Notes: generated by a model not told the origin, from the sequence alone. DNA of 38,005 bases from Anaerolineaceae bacterium UBA1363 (GCA_002306055.1 DBRR01000001.1:1-38005); one strand, 5' to 3'. Positions 1 to 7,652 are shown, numbered from the stretch's first letter. Made by a program: numbers and translations.

Positions 1-60
1 ACTGATCTAAAAAGTGTATACCATCTGCTGACCCCCTCACACCGCGTGAAATGAGGCTTG

Positions 61-102
61 TAGACTTTTGGATCGAACCTCTGATAAAATCACCCCAAGG
101 AG
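61..102 (+). promoter_or_regulatory. Candidate promoter and ribosome binding site of the cyclophilin gene
   Basis: TAGACT at 61-66 (four of six matches to the -35 consensus) and TAAAAT at 85-90 are separated by 18 bases. AAGGAG at 97-102 is a good Shine-Dalgarno site six bases before the ATG. The RBS is convincing. The promoter is only plausible, because the region upstream of it is cut by the window edge. Nothing else is recognisable in bases 1-60. Confidence 0.4.
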
Positions 103-108
103 ATTAAC

Positions 109-621
109 ATGACACAAAAACAATGGACAAAAACCCCGGAATTTAAGCTTGACCTGCGCAAAAAATACTCCGCCATCCTTAAGACCGACCTCGGCGATAT
201 CGAAGTCACACTCTTCGCCAATAAAGCCCCGAACACCGTCAACAACTTTGTCTTCCTCGCCCGTGAAGGCTACTACGACAACACCATTTTCCACCGCGTC
301 ATCCAAGACTTCATGGCTCAGGCTGGGGACCCCACTGGCACCGGTCGGGGCGGACCAGGCTATTCTTTCCGCGACGAATTCAGCGCTGGTCTGAAACATA
401 ACAAACCTGGCATCCTCTCCATGGCCAATGCCGGCCCTAATACCAATGGCTCACAATTCTTCATCACTCACGTCCCCACTCCCTGGCTGGACGGCAAACA
501 TACCATTTTTGGCGAAGTCACTAACGGTCTGGACGTCCTGTTCGCCATCCCCGAGCGCGATCCGATGCGCATTGGTTCACCCGCTGTGAAACTGCATACG
601 ATCGAAATCATCGAAGCCTGA
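109..621 (+). CDS. Peptidyl-prolyl cis-trans isomerase, cyclophilin type
   Basis: A 170-residue cytoplasmic cyclophilin that should catalyse cis-trans isomerisation of peptidyl-proline bonds during folding. The family core is complete: FHR at residues 61-63 with the catalytic arginine, QAGD at 71-74, SQFFITH at 115-121 and WLDGKHTIFG at 126-135. There is no signal peptide, so this is the short cytosolic form with an N-terminal extension of about 20 residues before the core. The ATG follows AAGGAG by six bases, which fixes the start. Histidine ammonia-lyase follows 25 bases downstream on the same strand and may be co-transcribed, although the two functions are not obviously linked. Family assignment is secure; specific clients are unknown. 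Confidence 0.95.
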   Translation: MTQKQWTKTPEFKLDLRKKYSAILKTDLGDIEVTLFANKAPNTVNNFVFLAREGYYDNTIFHRVIQDFMAQAGDPTGTGRGGPGYSFRDEFSAGLKHNKPGILSMANAGPNTNGSQFFITHVPTPWLDGKHTIFGEVTNGLDVLFAIPERDPMRIGSPAVKLHTIEIIEA

Positions 622-646
622 TTTCAACGGTAAAAGGAGAGATTCC

Positions 647-2170
647 ATGGCATACCTGGCGCTTAACGGTTGTTCACTCACCCTCGAAGACCTTGTTCAA
701 GCTGCAAGAGATCCCGCCACTGAGATTACCCTCGCCCCCGAAGCCATTCCCGGCATCCAACGAGCAGCGAATGCGGTTGCAAAATTCGTTAGCGAAGGAC
801 GCATCGCCTATGGCATCACCACCGGTTTTGGCGCTTTCAAAGATCGTCTGATCCCACCTGAAGACGTAGAGAAGTTACAGGAGAATATTATCCTCAGCCA
901 CGCTGTTGGAACCGGTCTTGAATTACCAGCAGAAGTTGTCCGTGCGATGATGATTATCCGCGCCAACACCCTTTCCAAGGGACATTCTGGCATTCGCCTT
1001 GAAACCCTCCAGCTCATGCTTTCTCTGCTCAACAAAAACATCCTGCCAATCATCCCATCGCGGGGTTCCTTGGGCGCCAGCGGCGACCTTGCTCCTCTTG
1101 CCCATATGGCGCTCCCTCTCATCGGGCAAGGCGAAGTGCGATTTCAGGGAAAAGTCAGACCTGCAGCCGAGGTTCTTCAGCAAAACGGGTTGAAACCCGT
1201 CAAGTTAGGTGCAAAAGAAGGGCTTGCCCTGACCAACGGCACCACGCTAATGACAGCTATTGGAGCTTTGCTGGTTTTCGACGCGGAAGTCGTATTGAAA
1301 TCTGCCAACTGCGCAGCCGCACTCTCGCTTGAAGCCCAAAATGGTACTCTACGCGCCTATTCTGCCCAGATCCACGCCAGCCGTCCACAGGCGATGCAAG
1401 CTGAAACAGCAGCCAATCTGCTCGAATTGTTGGCTGGCAGCCAGCTCACCCGTCCGGACAACTCCAAAAACGTCCAGGATGCTTATACCCTGCGCTGCGT
1501 GCCGCAAGTGCACGGCGCGGTTCATTGTGCCATCAACTACACGCAGAATGTCATTGAAATCGAGCTTAACTCGGTTACGGATAACCCCTTGCTCTTCTTC
1601 GACGAACAGGACGATGTCACCATCCTTTCAGGCGGCAATTTCCATGGGGAACCTTTGGCGCTTGCGCTTGATTTCCTCTCCATAGCGATGACGGATCTCG
1701 GCAATATTTCCGAGCGCAGGATTGCCAAACTAATCGACAACCACCCCGAGCATTACCCTTCCTTCCTGGCTGCCCAGGGCGGGTTGAACTCAGGTTTCAT
1801 GCTCCTGCAGTACACTGCTGCGGCTCTGTGCTCGGAAAACAAAACCCTTGCCCACCCCGACAGTGTGGATACCATCCCCTCTTCGGGTAACGTGGAAGAT
1901 CACGTCAGCATGGGTGCCAATGCCGCCTTACACTGCCAGCAGATTGTCGAAAACGTGCGCACGGTCATCGCCATCGAGTTGATGAGTGCCGCGCAGGCGG
2001 TTGAGTTCAGGTTGAAGGCTAACCCCGGCCTGCGTCTCGGTCAGGGGACATCAAAGGCTTATCATGCCATCCGTGAAGTGGTCCCCTTCTTTGAACAGGA
2101 TGCCTACTTCAAGCCCAGCATGGATGCAGTCGCTGAGATGGTTAAGCAAGGTAAGTTTTGTGCTGTATAA
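647..2170 (+). CDS. hutH: Histidine ammonia-lyase
   Basis: A 507-residue enzyme, the usual length for the family, that removes ammonia from L-histidine to give urocanate. The Ala-Ser-Gly triad that cyclises into the MIO electrophile is at residues 144-146 within GASGDLAPL. YGITTGFG at 55-62 carries the catalytic tyrosine. The Ser-His pair in LSHAVGTG (residues 83-90) is the type found in histidine rather than tyrosine or phenylalanine lyases. The late EDHVSMGANAA block is also typical. AAAGGAGAG lies just before the ATG. No urocanase, imidazolonepropionase or formiminoglutamate gene is in the window, so the rest of the histidine route must be elsewhere or absent. Specificity for histidine is inferred from motifs. 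Confidence 0.93.
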   Translation: MAYLALNGCSLTLEDLVQAARDPATEITLAPEAIPGIQRAANAVAKFVSEGRIAYGITTGFGAFKDRLIPPEDVEKLQENIILSHAVGTGLELPAEVVRAMMIIRANTLSKGHSGIRLETLQLMLSLLNKNILPIIPSRGSLGASGDLAPLAHMALPLIGQGEVRFQGKVRPAAEVLQQNGLKPVKLGAKEGLALTNGTTLMTAIGALLVFDAEVVLKSANCAAALSLEAQNGTLRAYSAQIHASRPQAMQAETAANLLELLAGSQLTRPDNSKNVQDAYTLRCVPQVHGAVHCAINYTQNVIEIELNSVTDNPLLFFDEQDDVTILSGGNFHGEPLALALDFLSIAMTDLGNISERRIAKLIDNHPEHYPSFLAAQGGLNSGFMLLQYTAAALCSENKTLAHPDSVDTIPSSGNVEDHVSMGANAALHCQQIVENVRTVIAIELMSAAQAVEFRLKANPGLRLGQGTSKAYHAIREVVPFFEQDAYFKPSMDAVAEMVKQGKFCAV

Positions 2171-2212
2171 GGGTTAAAGTGATAAAGAGCTTACTGGCTC
2201 AGATGATTGAAT

Positions 2213-3223
2213 TTACCAGACGCCTGCAATTCTAAATCCACACTTAGGGCAGGCGCTCTCGTTTAAATTCACAATTGTCTCCACATATCCCATCCGCCGT
2301 ACAACGCGTTCACCGCAGCTTGGGCAGTTGGTGTCAGTGGAGGCAAGTAAATTCCCTCCGTACACGTACCGCAATCCTGCTTTTCGACCCACATCCATGG
2401 CGTGGAAGATCCTGTCCGGGGGTGTCGCAGCGATTTGCCTGAATTGCGGCTGCGGAAAGTAACGGCTGATGTGCCATGGAACATCCGGGCTGAGTTTCGT
2501 GGAGATAAACTCTGCCAGACCCTGTAGCTGAGGCCCATCATCGTTGATTCCAGGCACGAGTAATGTGGTCACTTCCAGCCAGATCCCAGCCTTCAGCAGC
2601 GCAACACAAGAATCCAACACCGGCTGCAGGTGCCCCCCAGTGTAATGCCGGTGAATATCATCATCAAAGGCTTTGATGTCCACGTTGGCTGCGTCCATCG
2701 TTGGAAGTGCCAACTCAAGCATTTCCGGGGTCATGTAACCATTGGTGACGTATACGTTTTTCAGTCCTGCGTCGTGCGCCAGCCGGCTGACCTCAAGGTT
2801 GTATTCAACAGACAGGGTAGGCTCTGTATAGGTAAAGGAGATGCTTTGGCTATCAGACGCAATCGCCGCCTGCACTACGCGCTCAGGGGCTACAAAACGC
2901 AGTGTGCCAGGTTCATTGATTGAGGAGATCTGCGAGATATCCGCGTTCTGGCACCATTGGCAGCGAAAGTTGCAGCCCGGGGCAGCGATCGAGTAACTTA
3001 AACTACCCGGCAGGAAGTGGTAGAGCGGCTTTTTTTCGATTGGGTCCACATGAGAGGCAATCAACCGTCCATAACTCAGGCTAAAGAGCTCTCCTCCGCG
3101 GTTTTCCCGCACCTTGCAGAGACCCCTTCGTCCCGGACGGATTAAGCACCTGTGCGCGCAAAGATCACATCGGACTTTTCCATCTTCCAGTTGCTTGAAT
3201 AGCAGTGCGGGATGTTCTGTCAT
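2213..3223 (-). CDS. amrS: AmmeMemoRadiSam-type radical SAM enzyme (AmrS family)
   Basis: A 336-residue radical SAM protein related to pyruvate formate-lyase activating enzymes. The cluster-binding CNFRCQWC motif supplies cysteines at residues 84, 88 and 91. A cysteine-rich segment precedes it (C19, C22, C26, C36), and the C-terminus holds two more CxxC pairs, CPSC and CPKC, forming a probable zinc or Fe-S ribbon. That arrangement matches AmrS, whose family partners are AMMECR1 and Memo; neither is in this window. I chose the ATG at 3223 over the in-frame GTG at 3226 because GGAGG at 3229-3233 is five bases from the ATG and only two from the GTG. The apgM gene lies just upstream, with a hairpin between them. 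The reaction catalysed is not known to me. Confidence 0.85.
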   Translation of the reverse strand: MTEHPALLFKQLEDGKVRCDLCAHRCLIRPGRRGLCKVRENRGGELFSLSYGRLIASHVDPIEKKPLYHFLPGSLSYSIAAPGCNFRCQWCQNADISQISSINEPGTLRFVAPERVVQAAIASDSQSISFTYTEPTLSVEYNLEVSRLAHDAGLKNVYVTNGYMTPEMLELALPTMDAANVDIKAFDDDIHRHYTGGHLQPVLDSCVALLKAGIWLEVTTLLVPGINDDGPQLQGLAEFISTKLSPDVPWHISRYFPQPQFRQIAATPPDRIFHAMDVGRKAGLRYVYGGNLLASTDTNCPSCGERVVRRMGYVETIVNLNESACPKCGFRIAGVW

Positions 3224-3234
3224 CACAACCTCCA

Positions 3235-3269
3235 GAAAAAGGAATCCTGGTCTGCCTTAGCAGACCAGG
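3235..3269 (-). terminator. Hairpin between apgM and amrS, terminator-like on the minus strand
   Basis: A perfect 10-bp inverted repeat, CCTGGTCTGC at 3246-3255 and GCAGACCAGG at 3260-3269, closes a four-base loop. Read on the minus strand it follows the apgM stop by 11 bases. It is trailed, after ATTCC, by a short T run and then the amrS ribosome binding site. It could end the apgM transcript or attenuate read-through into amrS. The T run starts a few bases late, so its efficiency is uncertain. Confidence 0.7.
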
Positions 3270-3280
3270 TTGTGTAAGAA

Positions 3281-4492
3281 TTATGCTCCGTACTTCTCAA
3301 GCCTCCCCGCGAGTGCCAGTGCCATTGGCATCAGCTCCGTTGCGTCAAAACGCGAGCCAAGGCTGCCCTGGATGCAGGCGCGTTCACCAAAACTGGTGAT
3401 ACCATCCGGGCGGGCGTCCTTTGCATACAGCATGATTGGGATGGGGTGCCAGGAATGCGATTTCAGCTTGGCAGGGGTGGAATGGTCACCGGTTATGATC
3501 AGTACGTCCGGGTTCAAGGCCAGGATCCGCGGAAGGAGGGCATCCACTTCTTCAATGATGTGCACTTTGCCTTCGAAATTGCCATCTTCGCCATAGCTGT
3601 CTGTTTTCTTGATGTGTACGAAGAAGAAGTCGTAATCCGACCAGTTCTGTTCAAGCATGGTAATCTCATCCGCCATGGACTCAGCCGGCGGCATAACAGT
3701 CATGCCGACCACCTTCGAAACGCCGCGATACATCGGATACATCGCGATCGCGAGCGATTTGATCCCCCAGACTTCCGGGAATTTTGGCCAGGCTGGCAAG
3801 CCGGCAAAGCCTCGCAGCACAAAGCTGTTGGCAGGAAATTCATTTTTCAGGATTTCGTTTCCCTGACTCACAAATTCACGGATCAGTTCCGCTGTATGTT
3901 CTCCCGCGGGGCTGGTTGCAGCGGCAATGTGAGCTTTTTTACCGACTGCCTGTGGGTCGGTGTCCGAGACGTCGCCGCTCAGCCCTTCGCCCCGCAAAAC
4001 GAAGACGAACCGATACTCTTTCTCAGGGGTCAGGAAAAGTTCCACCCCCGGGAGTTGTACCTTTTCCTTCAGCAAATTGCACAGCCGCTCACCCACCTCC
4101 GTTGGAATGCGTCCAGCCCGGCGATCGGTGATGACGCCATTTTCATCCACAGTGCAGAAGTTGCCCCGGGCTGCGACATCATTTGGACCCAGGTCAAAAT
4201 CCACACCCAGTGCGCTCAAAACACCGCGTCCGATCTCGTATTTCACTGGATCATAGCCGAAGAGCCCCAGGTGGGCTTGTCCGCTGCCTGGAGTGATGCC
4301 GTAGGGAACAGAGTGATGCAAGCCAAGCGAGGATTTTTCCGCCAGCGCATCCATATTCGGTTTGTGGGCAGTTTCAAGCTCAGTCTTGCCTTCTGGTGTG
4401 AGTGGCAAGCCGCCAAGCCCGTCCATGACCAGCATCACAATTTTGCCCTTTGCGTCTTCTTTCAAAAGTGGTTTGATAAATTGGAAATCCAT
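3281..4492 (-). CDS. apgM: 2,3-bisphosphoglycerate-independent phosphoglycerate mutase, archaeal type
   Basis: A 403-residue alkaline-phosphatase-superfamily enzyme that interconverts 3- and 2-phosphoglycerate in glycolysis and gluconeogenesis. VMDGLGG (residues 22-28) carries the first metal-binding aspartate. TPGSGQAHLGLFGYDP (67-82) holds the probable nucleophilic serine at position 70. The later segments HIKKTDSYGEDGNFEGKV and ITGDHSTP complete the metal site. This is the shorter ApgM class rather than the 510-residue GpmI class. GGAGG at 4501-4505 is eight bases before the ATG. The hairpin downstream may separate it from amrS. Pyruvate kinase about 19 kb away acts two steps later in glycolysis but is not linked. 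Confidence 0.92.
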   Translation of the reverse strand: MDFQFIKPLLKEDAKGKIVMLVMDGLGGLPLTPEGKTELETAHKPNMDALAEKSSLGLHHSVPYGITPGSGQAHLGLFGYDPVKYEIGRGVLSALGVDFDLGPNDVAARGNFCTVDENGVITDRRAGRIPTEVGERLCNLLKEKVQLPGVELFLTPEKEYRFVFVLRGEGLSGDVSDTDPQAVGKKAHIAAATSPAGEHTAELIREFVSQGNEILKNEFPANSFVLRGFAGLPAWPKFPEVWGIKSLAIAMYPMYRGVSKVVGMTVMPPAESMADEITMLEQNWSDYDFFFVHIKKTDSYGEDGNFEGKVHIIEEVDALLPRILALNPDVLIITGDHSTPAKLKSHSWHPIPIMLYAKDARPDGITSFGERACIQGSLGSRFDATELMPMALALAGRLEKYGA

Positions 4493-4570
4493 TCTCTCAT
4501 CCTCCGGTTAGTTTTCGTTTTTATTGGACCAATTTCCATAGATTAATTATCTGGTCAGGTCCGTTTGGTT

Positions 4571-5470
4571 TTATGGATTAGTCTTCAGTTCTGTGTCATT
4601 CAACAGCTCGAGCATGTGGATAACCGCAGAGTTATCCAAATCGCCTTCTCCCAATGCCACCATGCCATTAAAAAGCTGGCTGTTGAGTGCTGTTCCAGGC
4701 AGAACAGCCTGGTAATCGCGTGCTGTGTCCATGACAATATTCAGGTCCTTTGCCTGCAAACTGGATTTAAAGCCCGGATTCCGGTTGCCAGCCAGCAGGC
4801 GCTGTGGTTTGACATCCAGCGTCCAGCATTGTGCCGCGCCACCTTTGATGGCTTCAATCACCCTGGCAACATCGACGCCAGATTTCTGTGCGAACAGCAT
4901 CAGTTCTGCCTCTGCCACCATCTGTGCCGCAACCATGATCTGGTTGGCTGCCTTTGCCACCTGCCCTGCGCCAGCATCCCCCACGTGCGTGATCTTCTTT
5001 CCCATCGCTTCAAAGACAGGCATCACTTTTTCAAGCGCTTCTGCCTCCCCACCAACCATGATGGCGAGTGTGCCGTTTTTTGCACCAATGTCGCCACCGC
5101 TCACGGGTGCATCCAGAGCACTTACCCCAATCTCGTGGAAACGCTGGTAAATCTCACGGCTGGCAGAAGGTTTGATGGTTGAGTTATCCACCAGGATCAT
5201 CCCCGGGTGTGAACCATCGATAACACCGTTCTCCCCAAAAAGAATTTGCAGAATGTCAGGAGTATCTGAGAGATTGGTAAAAACTATTTCGGTTCGGCTC
5301 GCAACTTCCGCTGGAGTCTCTGCCCATTGCGCCCCGGCTGCGATCAGGTCAGCAGCTTTGGAAGCTGTGCGGTTGTAGACTGTGAGCGGAAAACCTGCCT
5401 TGAGGATGTTCATTGCCATGGGTGCGCCCATGGTGCCAAGACCGATATAGCCAATTCTCATTTTTGTCAT
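4571..5470 (-). CDS. 3-hydroxyisobutyrate dehydrogenase-family NAD(P)-dependent reductase
   Basis: A 299-residue beta-hydroxyacid dehydrogenase. The Rossmann motif GLGTMG is at residues 10-15, DNST at 95-98, the substrate-binding block DAPVSGG at 120-126, and the catalytic lysine at 173 in GAGQVAKAANQ. The reading frame stays open to 5572, but the ATG at 5470 is preferred: it has AAGGAG seven bases upstream and starts the conserved MTKMRIGYIG segment. Family members include 3-hydroxyisobutyrate dehydrogenase, tartronate semialdehyde reductase and succinic or glyoxylate semialdehyde reductases. The sequence alone does not decide between these, and no diagnostic neighbour is present. Transcription probably starts close to the gene, from the TATAAT on the minus strand at 5490-5495. 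Confidence 0.9.
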   Translation of the reverse strand: MTKMRIGYIGLGTMGAPMAMNILKAGFPLTVYNRTASKAADLIAAGAQWAETPAEVASRTEIVFTNLSDTPDILQILFGENGVIDGSHPGMILVDNSTIKPSASREIYQRFHEIGVSALDAPVSGGDIGAKNGTLAIMVGGEAEALEKVMPVFEAMGKKITHVGDAGAGQVAKAANQIMVAAQMVAEAELMLFAQKSGVDVARVIEAIKGGAAQCWTLDVKPQRLLAGNRNPGFKSSLQAKDLNIVMDTARDYQAVLPGTALNSQLFNGMVALGEGDLDNSAVIHMLELLNDTELKTNP

Positions 5471-5489
5471 AGGGTACTCCTTCGCGCTA

Positions 5490-5495
5490 ATTATA
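5490..5495 (-). promoter_or_regulatory. Candidate -10 box of the dehydrogenase gene
   Basis: On the minus strand TATAAT ends 19 bases before the ATG and is followed directly by TTAGCGCGAAGGAG, which contains the ribosome binding site. A matching -35 hexamer is not evident. A start from here would give a leader of only about a dozen bases. Confidence 0.4.
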
Positions 5496-5572
5496 GCCAA
5501 TTTGTGGGCACGAAACTGGGAGATGGAAGGTTTATTTCTGCCAATTTGCGTAAAACTGGCACAATCCGACAA

Positions 5573-5791
5573 GCGACCATTTTTGAAGATCGTTATTTCA
5601 AGGCAATAACAAGCCCCCTCTTTAGAACGCAGAGGTTTGTTATAAGAATGGTCTGTGATAGGGGCAGCACACCAGCTTTGAGGGGATTACTGGGTTAGGT
5701 TTACAGCTTTCCATGGCAGGGTCAGTTTTTGAAACACCAGAAGTTGCCTTTAAGTCCCCTTTGTTCGTTCTACACCCAGGGCTTGCCGGGC
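5573..5791. other. Non-coding stretch between the dehydrogenase gene and the cold-shock promoter
   Basis: About 220 bases with no supported gene. The only structure I see is a long imperfect hairpin at 5606-5643: ATAACAAG pairs with TTTGTTAT, then a three-base bulge, then CCTCT pairs with AGAGG around a nine-base loop. No ORF on either strand resembles a protein, and no upstream plus-strand gene would need a terminator here. It could be a small RNA element, a relic, or chance. Confidence 0.5.
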
Positions 5792-5928
5792 TTGACACCT
5801 GCATTAATTGTGGTATATTTACGTTGTTGTAATTGGTAGTTTGCTTTTCAAAATGCTAGTCATCCGGATCCAAACCCCCAGTAAATCAAACCAATTTAGT
5901 TTTTAGATTCAGAGAGGATCAATATATT
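5792..5928 (+). promoter_or_regulatory. Strong promoter and about 100-base leader of the cold-shock gene
   Basis: TTGACA at 5792-5797 is a perfect -35 box. TATATT at 5814-5819 is a good -10 box with a 16-base spacer, and TGG immediately before it makes an extended -10. Transcription from about 5826 would give a leader of roughly 100 bases. AATTGGT at 5831-5837 and ACCAATT at 5890-5896 can pair across the leader. AGAGAGGA at 5911-5918 is the likely ribosome binding site. Long structured leaders are known for cold-shock mRNAs; a thermosensor role here is inference. Confidence 0.75.
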
Positions 5929-6141
5929 ATGGCAGAACGTCAAGTTGGAACCGTCAAATGGTTCAATAGTGAAAAGGGTTTTGGTTTCATTACCCCAGAG
6001 TCGGGTGCAAAGGATGTCTTCGTGCATTACAGCGCCATCACCGCTGCAGGTTACAAAAGCTTGCAGGAAAATCAGTCCGTGGAATTCACGGTCACTGCCG
6101 GCCCCAAAGGCCCCCAGGCTCAGGATGTAACCATTCTTTAG
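5929..6141 (+). CDS. Cold-shock domain protein
   Basis: A 70-residue single-domain cold-shock protein that binds single-stranded RNA or DNA and acts as an RNA chaperone. Both nucleic-acid-binding motifs are intact: KGFGFIT (RNP1, residues 16-22) and DVFVHYSAI (RNP2, 29-37). The N-terminal GTVKWFNSEKGFG block is the family hallmark. It is monocistronic, bounded by a strong extended -10 promoter and a strong terminator. The long leader suggests post-transcriptional control, but whether the gene is actually cold-induced cannot be read from the sequence. Confidence 0.96.
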   Translation: MAERQVGTVKWFNSEKGFGFITPESGAKDVFVHYSAITAAGYKSLQENQSVEFTVTAGPKGPQAQDVTIL

Positions 6142-6161
6142 TTTTACTAAAGCAACATCTG

Positions 6162-6193
6162 AAAAGGCTGATCCTCACCGGATCAGCCTTTTT
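6162..6193 (+). terminator. Intrinsic terminator of the cold-shock gene
   Basis: AAAGGCTGATCC at 6163-6174 pairs perfectly with GGATCAGCCTTT at 6180-6191 around a five-base loop, followed by a T-rich tail. With its A-rich 5' flank it could work in both directions. The stem core GGCTGATC is shared with the gcvPB terminator near 37.8 kb. Confidence 0.92.
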
Positions 6194-6203
6194 CTTTATT
6201 TCT

Positions 6204-6220
6204 TTTTCTTTATTTCTGAT
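6204..6220. repeat. Left copy of the 17-base target-site duplication
   Basis: TTTTCTTTATTTCTGAT here is repeated exactly at 7614-7630. If the element starts with the last T of this copy, giving TGT...ACA ends, the duplication is 16 bases. The preceding bases differ between the copies, so the repeat boundary is sharp. Confidence 0.85.
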
Positions 6221-7613
6221 GTCAAGGCTAGATAGAAATGTCCTAATGCTGGCTAAATAGAAATGTCCTATTCGATCACAGGAGTAGGCTTGCCATTTAG
6301 TTTCTTTTCATAAGTCCTCCAAGGGTGATCAACGGGGGGAGATAAAGGCGTCCGGTCAGCCTGCTTCAAGTCAACCACAGGGGCAGGCTTGGCAGACTGA
6401 TCCACTGGTTTCAGTTCCAATCTCACCCCATCCAACCAGGCAGAGACCAAGCCTTCGGCATTCACTGTCACCAGCACTTCACGCTTGGCGAGATAAACAG
6501 GATTGCGTTTGGTGACTACCTGGTAGGTGGTGCCATCATAGTGAAGCAAAAGGTCTTTGCTGAGGATGCGACTGTCGTGGATGGAAAAGATGAAATCCAG
6601 ATCGATCTGAGGGTCAAGGGGCAGGTGATCGTCCAGCAGGGATGCGGGTTGAACCGCGAATCTCCGGTTGTAGTCCGCAATGAACTCAGGCAGATAGGCA
6701 TTGGCTTCCGCATAAGTACCAATGTTTCTCAAGCGCAGTTCATTGACCAGACGGTCCTGACAGGTCTTGTTCGCCCGCTCAACCCTGCCTTTGGCCTGCG
6801 GCGAATTGGCACAGATGAGATCGACACCCAAGTGGTTCAACGCTCTCTGAAACTGGGTGATGCTGTCTTTGCGGCATGCCCCCGGATGGTTGTCTCTGAA
6901 AACGCTGAAACGGTCACTATAAAAGGCTGCTGGCACCCCCACCTGCTGAAAGTAGCGCTTACACAGCTCCCCATAGCTAAAGTAACTTTCTGTCTTGACG
7001 AACTCACCAGCCAGAATCTCACTGCCAGCATCGTCTACCAACAAGAGCAAGCAGCCCTTGGGACCGCGATCTTCCAACCAGGCATGATAAGAGCCATCGA
7101 TTTGGACCAGTTCTCCCCGCCGTTCTCTGCGTTCCCGCGGCGGGTGAACCTGTTTGGGTTTCTGGGCCTTGGCAAGGTGCAGGTTCTCCCGGATCATCAG
7201 CTGGCGTAAGGTTTCTTTGCTCACCCTGATGCCAGTGGCTTCTGCCAACTTTTCCCGCATGAAGGTCGGCTTGAAACCCGCCATGATCGGTTGATGGATA
7301 AACTGCCTGATTTGTGTCACTACCTCTTCCTTCAAGCGTCGATTGCCTGGATTGCCGCGCTGCTGCGATACTAACCCCGCGTCACCGTCTTGTCGGTATC
7401 TCTTGAGAAGCCTCCTGACTTGTCTTTCACTGATACCCAGAGTTTCCGCGGCTGCTTTTTGCGTGATCCGCCCATCGATGGCTTTGTCCAAATAGGTCTT
7501 GCGTTTGAGTTCTTCTTGGGTCATTCTGATTGTCCATTTCATGTAGTCTATTTTCATACCTTTTAGGACATTTCTAAATGGCTACTTTAGGACATTATCA
7601 TATTGCCACTACA
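6220..7613 (-). mobile_element. Insertion sequence, ISNCY-type (IS1202-like group), apparently complete
   Basis: A 1.39-kb element with a single transposase gene filling nearly all of it. Its ends can be read as TGT...ACA. Each end carries two related subterminal copies of TAGAAATGTCCTA: 6233-6245 and 6258-6270 on the left, and inverted copies at 7564-7576 and (partial) 7588-7595 on the right, spaced about 25 bases apart as expected for transposase-binding sites. A 17-base direct repeat flanks the element. The left inner repeat overlaps the transposase stop codon. It sits just downstream of the cold-shock terminator, in a T-rich tract, and interrupts no gene. Confidence 0.88.
6268..7557 (-). 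CDS. DDE transposase, ISNCY-type
   Basis: A 429-residue integrase-fold transposase. The N-terminus holds a helix-turn-helix (about residues 28-56, TQKAAAETLGISERQVRRLL), followed by a second DNA-binding helical region. The rve catalytic core has D154 in VQIDGSYHAW, D215 in YSDRFSVF and E260 in GRVERANKT. The NSPQAKGRVERANKT and FIADYNRRFAV blocks resemble the IS1202/ISNCY group. The frame is uninterrupted, so the protein may be active. The start is uncertain: the ATG at 7557 is used, but ATGs at 7542 and 7524 are also possible and none has a good ribosome binding site. The right subterminal repeats lie just upstream, so the transposase could repress its own gene. Confidence 0.92.
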   Translation of the reverse strand: MKIDYMKWTIRMTQEELKRKTYLDKAIDGRITQKAAAETLGISERQVRRLLKRYRQDGDAGLVSQQRGNPGNRRLKEEVVTQIRQFIHQPIMAGFKPTFMREKLAEATGIRVSKETLRQLMIRENLHLAKAQKPKQVHPPRERRERRGELVQIDGSYHAWLEDRGPKGCLLLLVDDAGSEILAGEFVKTESYFSYGELCKRYFQQVGVPAAFYSDRFSVFRDNHPGACRKDSITQFQRALNHLGVDLICANSPQAKGRVERANKTCQDRLVNELRLRNIGTYAEANAYLPEFIADYNRRFAVQPASLLDDHLPLDPQIDLDFIFSIHDSRILSKDLLLHYDGTTYQVVTKRNPVYLAKREVLVTVNAEGLVSAWLDGVRLELKPVDQSAKPAPVVDLKQADRTPLSPPVDHPWRTYEKKLNGKPTPVIE

Positions 7614-7630
7614 TTTTCTTTATTTCTGAT
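7614..7630. repeat. Right copy of the 17-base target-site duplication
   Basis: Exact match to 6204-6220. The copy lies between the end of the insertion sequence and the leader region of the acyl-CoA synthetase gene. Joining the two copies would restore a continuous T-rich intergenic sequence. Confidence 0.85.
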
Positions 7631-7652
7631 CCGTGACAGAACCTATTTGAGG

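Noticed and set aside
70..100. GGATCGAACC, resembling a tRNA T-loop
   Set aside because: No matching acceptor, D or anticodon stems around it; no tRNA can be folded.
647..2170. Tyrosine or phenylalanine ammonia-lyase
   Set aside because: The Ser-His pair at the selectivity position is that of histidine lyases.
3446..4546. 366-codon plus-strand frame opposite apgM
   Set aside because: Antisense to a conserved enzyme, with composition unlike a real protein and no family resemblance.
6541..7209. 222-codon plus-strand frame inside the insertion sequence
   Set aside because: Antisense to the intact transposase, with no passenger-gene features.
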